A stretch of DNA of 64,000 nt from Tetrahymena elliotti 4EA (Eukaryota; Ciliophora; Oligohymenophorea; Hymenostomatida; Tetrahymenidae). The stretch's first letter is position 1, and each line of letters begins with the position of its first letter. The notes below the pieces were generated by a model. That model had not been told where the DNA came from and ran no database searches. It saw only the letters and a program-made list of their open reading frames with translations. Position numbers and translations under genes: made by a program. Positions 60,089 to 64,000 of this stretch are shown in pieces. The DNA is taken from assembly GCA_000231825.2 (NCBI GenBank), contig JH720335.1:124001-188000 (forward strand), written 5' to 3'.

Positions 60089-61538
60089 TTGGTTATGTTT
60101 GGATTTATTTTTTGATTTTTAAAAAACTAAAATAAATCAAAAAATATTGAATCTATAAAGTAGTTTTTTATAAATTTTACATTTAGAGTAATTCAAATCT
60201 AATTTAAAATCTTTTTTATTTAAAAATATCAAAATAAAAACATAATTTTTTACTATTTTAGGAAGTTAAGAATAATGATTAATTAATAATAATAATTTTT
60301 TCTAATTCATGTCTAAATATTTGGTTTTTTATAATTAGTAAATAAAAGCGCTTAAGACGAAAAAAACCAAAAAACAAAATTTACTAAAAATAATGATCTT
60401 TTGGCAAGTCTCGATACCACTTTTTGATATTATCATTATTTTTAAAATTTATTAAATAATAAAAAAGTAAAAAATTCAATAATTTTCTATTAAATAAAAA
60501 CTTAGAAAAAATTAAATTATATCAAAAAAGCTTGAGTTGAATTTAAAAAAACAAGCTAAATATTAAATTGGAAAATATCAAACAAATCCAAATTATGACA
60601 TAAATTTATGAATATTTTAGCATTTAAAACAACAATTAATTATTAAAATAAGATAAATTTAAAAATAATTAAAAATTTCTTGATATGTTCAAAAAATTAA
60701 AATTTATTCTTAAAACAAATCAAAGGAATAAAATTATATCTTATTATTGATTTTATTAACAATTTTTTTTTTTAAATAAAATTGCTGACAACTTTTTTGA
60801 GTTTAAGTAATTTTGATTTTCTATTATTTTTACTAAAAAGTAAAATCTTAATATTGATTACTTTTCTAATTTATTTTTTTTGTTTTACTAAATTTTTATT
60901 ATTTTCTTTTGATAATTTGGTTTAATTAAGAAAGATATAAAAACAATCTGGTTTGTTAACTCTTGTTTCTGATTAATACAATTAAATGATAATATTTAAA
61001 GAAATTAAATTTGGCAACTGAATATAAAATAAAAATTAATCAGAAATAGACTGAAACATTTTGATATTATTAAAATATTATTTTTTAATTAATTTCTGTT
61101 TTATTATCAAACAATAAATTTATTTAGATAATTAATTTTTAAATTGAATTTCAAATATTTTCTTGTATTAATTATCTATTATTTAATATTCTATAATTTT
61201 TAAGAGTATCTAATCTTATTAGAGAGTTAGTAAACTTCTTGAAGCATATATTGGTATTATTGAGAAAATTAATTTTACTTATACTAACTATTAAGGTTAT
61301 ATTCTATTTTATTATTATAATATGGATTAAAAAAATATTTTTAATTTAACTTTTAAAAAGCTTTCACTGATTTTAATAATTTAATATATTTTATTTTTTG
61401 GACAAAAATCTCTCTTTTTTTACTATTTTTTTAAGTTTTGAAGAAAAATTCCAAAAAAATCTCTAAAGAGAAATTATTGTTTTTTATTAAAAATGAATGA
61501 AAAAAATTTTTTTTTTATTTAGTAAAAAATTAAATACC
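60089..61538. other. AT-rich gap, no gene seen
   Basis: About 1.45 kb of the most AT-rich DNA in the window with many A and T tracts. No coherent protein frame and no RNA gene. Confidence 0.45.
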
Positions 61539-62045
61539 ATGTCTTAAATATTTTTATGTTTAATGATAAAACGGAATCATAAGATTAGGGAGATAGTGAA
61601 ATTTAATACAAGCTAATGTGGTCTCCTTAGACAAGATAAAATAAGCTTAACAAATGAAAATCTCTAATTTAAAGGATAATATGGTATAGTTAAAGGAGGA
61701 AAAAATTAAAAGAGCATTGAATTCTTCAAGCTTTTCTTTGATGATTTTTAACTGATGTGTTTAATTATATAGTAATATTATGAAAAGCATAATTAAAATA
61801 AGAAGATAAAAAAGAAAAATAAATTAAGTGGAAATAGCCTAAATTGGTTTAAATTCATTGTAATTTAGGTTTATAATGTATGCTGCACCAAACTTTTGAC
61901 ACCTATCTATACTTTCGTAAGAAATCGGTTTAATTTTTATTATTTATATAGTTCGTTGAAAAGAGCATAAAAAACACTATATTTAAATAATCATACATAT
62001 TAGTGGTTTTCTTTTGTTGTTAGAGTTGTCATCAAAATAATTTGA
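61539..62045 (+). pseudogene. Possible piggyBac-type transposase N-terminal remnant
   Basis: A 168-codon frame runs from ATG 61539 to TGA 62043..62045. It contains FKGQYGIVKGG followed by SIEFFKLFFDDFQLMCLII, which recalls the F.G..G......F.LFFD..L..I stretch opening the piggyBac (DDE_Tnp_1_7) domain. WFKFIVIQVYNVCCTKLL would sit where the next helix occurs. The catalytic aspartates are not visible. It overlaps no confident gene. The identification rests on one motif, and domesticated piggyBac proteins are known in ciliates. Confidence 0.35.
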
Positions 62046-62071
62046 AAAAAATTATTAATTTTTTATAAAAA

Positions 62072-62374
62072 ATGTAAAAATAGAATTAATTTGATAATTA
62101 GCCAGGAAAAAGATAATCTTAATTTGAATTGGGATATATGAAAGCTATATTTGATGAATAGGCTTCAGTTTAACGTATCTCAAAGTAGATTGGAATCAGT
62201 AGATAAACAATCTACAATTTAAAAAAAACAAACTTTGAATATAGAAAGGTAAATTATTATGGTAGATCAATATTGAATGAAGAAGAGAAGCAAGAAATTA
62301 TCAATCTTTATCTAAAACATGATTATATTCTTAAATTAATATGCTTCCATTTATTTTCTAAGTTTAATATATGA
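62072..62374 (+). pseudogene. Transposase N-terminal helix-turn-helix fragment
   Basis: A 100-residue frame from ATG 62072 to TGA 62372..62374. The segment EQASVQRISKQIGISRQTIY is a classical helix-turn-helix of Tc1/IS30-type transposases. It is followed by a short linker containing YYGRSILNEEEKQEIINLYL, which resembles the GR-motif linker and second DNA-binding helix. No catalytic part follows in the same orientation. It ends where the minus-strand ISXO2-type fragment begins. Confidence 0.5.
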
Positions 62375-62910
62375 ATAAAATGACAAAAAATATCTAGAGT
62401 ATTTCTACTATTATGAGGAATTTTAAGAATTTTGGAAGGTTTATACAAAATTATTAGAGTGATTAACTGCTTTATGGGTTTATACTCTAATTAACTTAAA
62501 TTACTCTAGGATATCCATTTATCTGTGCATATAAGGGTATATTTATGAACACAAAAATTTCAATCAAAGATATAAGTGTTTTAGCATCTTGCCTCTCTAA
62601 ACAGATTAAAATTATTTTTGAAATTTAAAATCTCTCTCTATAATTCCCAATACCCATTAGAGTTTTTTATTAGCCTTTCTTTATGATGCTTTCTTTTAAA
62701 GTGATATTCATCTATTTTAATAGCCTCACCATTCTTGCCTAATTATAATTCTGATAACCTTTTAAAAATAGTGTTCCATTTCGATATTCTACCAAGAGTG
62801 ATTTAGTTTGAATTCAAATCAAATTTTATTAAATACATCAAGTGGAAGTTTAAGTAGTATATGTTAACATTTACTACATATTGGTGGTAATATTAACTCA
62901 TGCTTTAATC
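62370..62910 (-). pseudogene. ISXO2/IS1595-type transposase remnant
   Basis: On the minus strand a CxxC-type zinc ribbon piece (PPICSKCQHILLKL, about 62880) precedes a catalytic region. That region reads LGKNGEAIKIDEYHFKRKHH followed by KERLIKNSNGYWELQREI. The IDExxFxxRKxxxxR pattern is the signature of ISXO2-like (IS1595) transposases and carries the first catalytic aspartate. A further piece (ICTDKWISQSNLSQLEY) fits the second-aspartate block TDxWxxYxxL. Several TGA stops interrupt the frame (for example 62560..62562) and a frame break separates the zinc ribbon from the core. ISXO2-type genes are found in eukaryotes as well as bacteria. Non-functional here. Confidence 0.6.
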
Positions 62911-63370
62911 AAAATTCAATAAAATAGTTTCTATTGTTTATATATATCCTCTACTAATAAAAATAATAGATAGATATTATTCTATTTAGTTTTAATTTAA
63001 TTCTAAGCTTTGTATTTATTATTTCCTTTCTCTTATACAAGTTCAGATCCTTATTACTTTATTAGAATGTTTTTAGCTACATTTTTTTTTAATAATATCT
63101 TTTAATATTTGAATAAAGAGTGACACCAAATTAAAATTACAATTCATTTAAAAATTTTTTGAGAAATCAAATTTAACCTAATTCCTATGAAATTATATAA
63201 AAATAATAAGCTTTTATACTAAAGAGTTTAAACTGTTATCAATTCTTTCTTTTTAGTTTTTGTTAAAATACTCCTAATCTTAAAAATTAAAATATTATTT
63301 ACAAAAATACAAGTTTCTATTATGATCAAATGAATATTTATTTTACATACAATATAGAACTAATTTAATT
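62911..63370. other. Gap between transposase remnants
   Basis: About 460 bp, AT-rich; no readable piece of either neighbouring transposase was recognised. Confidence 0.35.
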
Positions 63371-64000
63371 TCAATAGATATAACTACCTCCATAATTACT
63401 TATTAGATATTTGTTATTTTCTGATTTAAACAATGATAAATCAAAAGAACTTAAAAATTTGTATAAATGTTCAACAATATTATCATTATTATTGAATGTA
63501 ATTCTTTATTTTGAACATTCAAAATTTAAATCTGTCAAGAAAATTTACATCTAGGCAGGTTGATTAATTAGATTAATTTTATTATTTTTAAATAATTAAG
63601 ATGTTAAGCTAGACTTATGGATTATGGTGATTCTTCTTAATTCAACATTTTCTATTAAATTTTAAATAAATTATATATATGTTTCAGAATTTACAAATTC
63701 ATCTTTCTCTAAGACTTCAAAGTAATAGTCTAAATTAAAATTAATAGCCACAATAATCATAAATTTTTTATTTTGAATATTTCAACGCACTTATTCAGGC
63801 CTTTTATTTAGCATCTTACATTTTAATATGTAGGTGTGGATCTAATTAGGTCCACTTTTCTTCTATGAGCAATAAATTTTTTGTTATTTTCCTCAATATT
63901 ATTTCACTCAAATTTACTCTATTTTGTTTCTAATTATTATTTAGTGAATGAGGAATCTATTTTGCTTAGAGACTCTATTTCTTTAAATCCTCTTTCAATA
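63371..64000 (-). pseudogene. Tc1-type transposase remnant, runs off the right edge
   Basis: From the window edge a minus-strand frame reads KEDLKKQSLQAKQIPHSLNN, then VNLSEIILRKITKNLLLIEE and KWTQLDPHLHIKMQDAKQKA, the helical segment before the catalytic core of Tc1-like transposases. After a frame change at about 63790 another frame continues RPEQVR, a TGA where a Trp is expected, NIQNKKFMIIVAINFNLDYY, ETYIQFIQNLIENVELRRI and a degraded C-terminal region to TGA 63371..63373. One frameshift and one nonsense change show that it is inactive. More of it lies to the right. Confidence 0.55.

Noticed and set aside
1..64000. Reading the window in the standard genetic code as many short genes
   Set aside because: Conserved domains (HisKA, TTLL, HMG, kelch, CDF) only appear when TAA and TAG are read as Gln. 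In the standard code these domains are cut to pieces.
1..64000. CRISPR arrays, rRNA genes, telomeric G4T2-type repeats
   Set aside because: No regularly spaced repeats with spacers, no rRNA-like GC-rich blocks and no telomeric repeats were found on either strand.

Overview
The window looks like macronuclear-type DNA of a hymenostome ciliate, close to Tetrahymena or Ichthyophthirius. It is extremely AT-rich. Every confident coding region reads through TAA and TAG (glutamine in this code) and ends at TGA. Introns run from about 50 bp to 1.25 kb, begin with GT, end with AG and are very AT-rich. Most gene models below are hand-joined exons whose reading phases agree across every junction; no other source was used.

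Left part (0-22 kb): the 3' end of a coiled-coil gene; a decayed plus-strand reading frame (about 1.45-2.48 kb); a minus-strand Gln-rich protein ending in two TFIIB/cyclin-like folds; a small putative membrane peptide; a DUF3228-type gene; a Cys-rich protein of five degenerate repeats; a CDF (ZnT-like) metal transporter; and a tubulin-tyrosine-ligase-like (TTLL) gene convergent with it.

Middle (22-57 kb): a possible hAT transposase scrap; a six-exon hybrid histidine kinase with its own receiver domain; a leucine-rich-repeat gene or fragment; a RING-like/kelch protein; an HMG-box protein with an acidic tail and a 1.25-kb intron; a 2,205-residue secreted or surface protein in eight exons; a cyclic-nucleotide-binding-like protein with a long Gln/Asn/Ser tail; an unrecognised Gln-rich protein; two identical tRNA-Gly(GCC) genes; and an RS-domain protein with a C2H2 finger.

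Right part (57.9-64 kb) differs: it is a dense set of decayed mobile-element pieces. These are two Tc1-type fragments, a 677-bp mini-mariner with near-perfect terminal inverted repeats and TA target duplication, a possible piggyBac piece, an HTH transposase N-terminus and an ISXO2/IS1595-type transposase. A truncated, mutated immobilisation-antigen-type repeat gene lies among them. This may be a germline-limited or subterminal, poorly conserved zone.

No operon logic applies; genes are independent transcription units. Several fit ciliate surface and cilium biology (TTLL, the extracellular protein, the i-antigen-like repeats) and signalling (histidine kinase, cNMP-like domains). No rRNA, CRISPR array, telomere or prokaryotic feature was seen.
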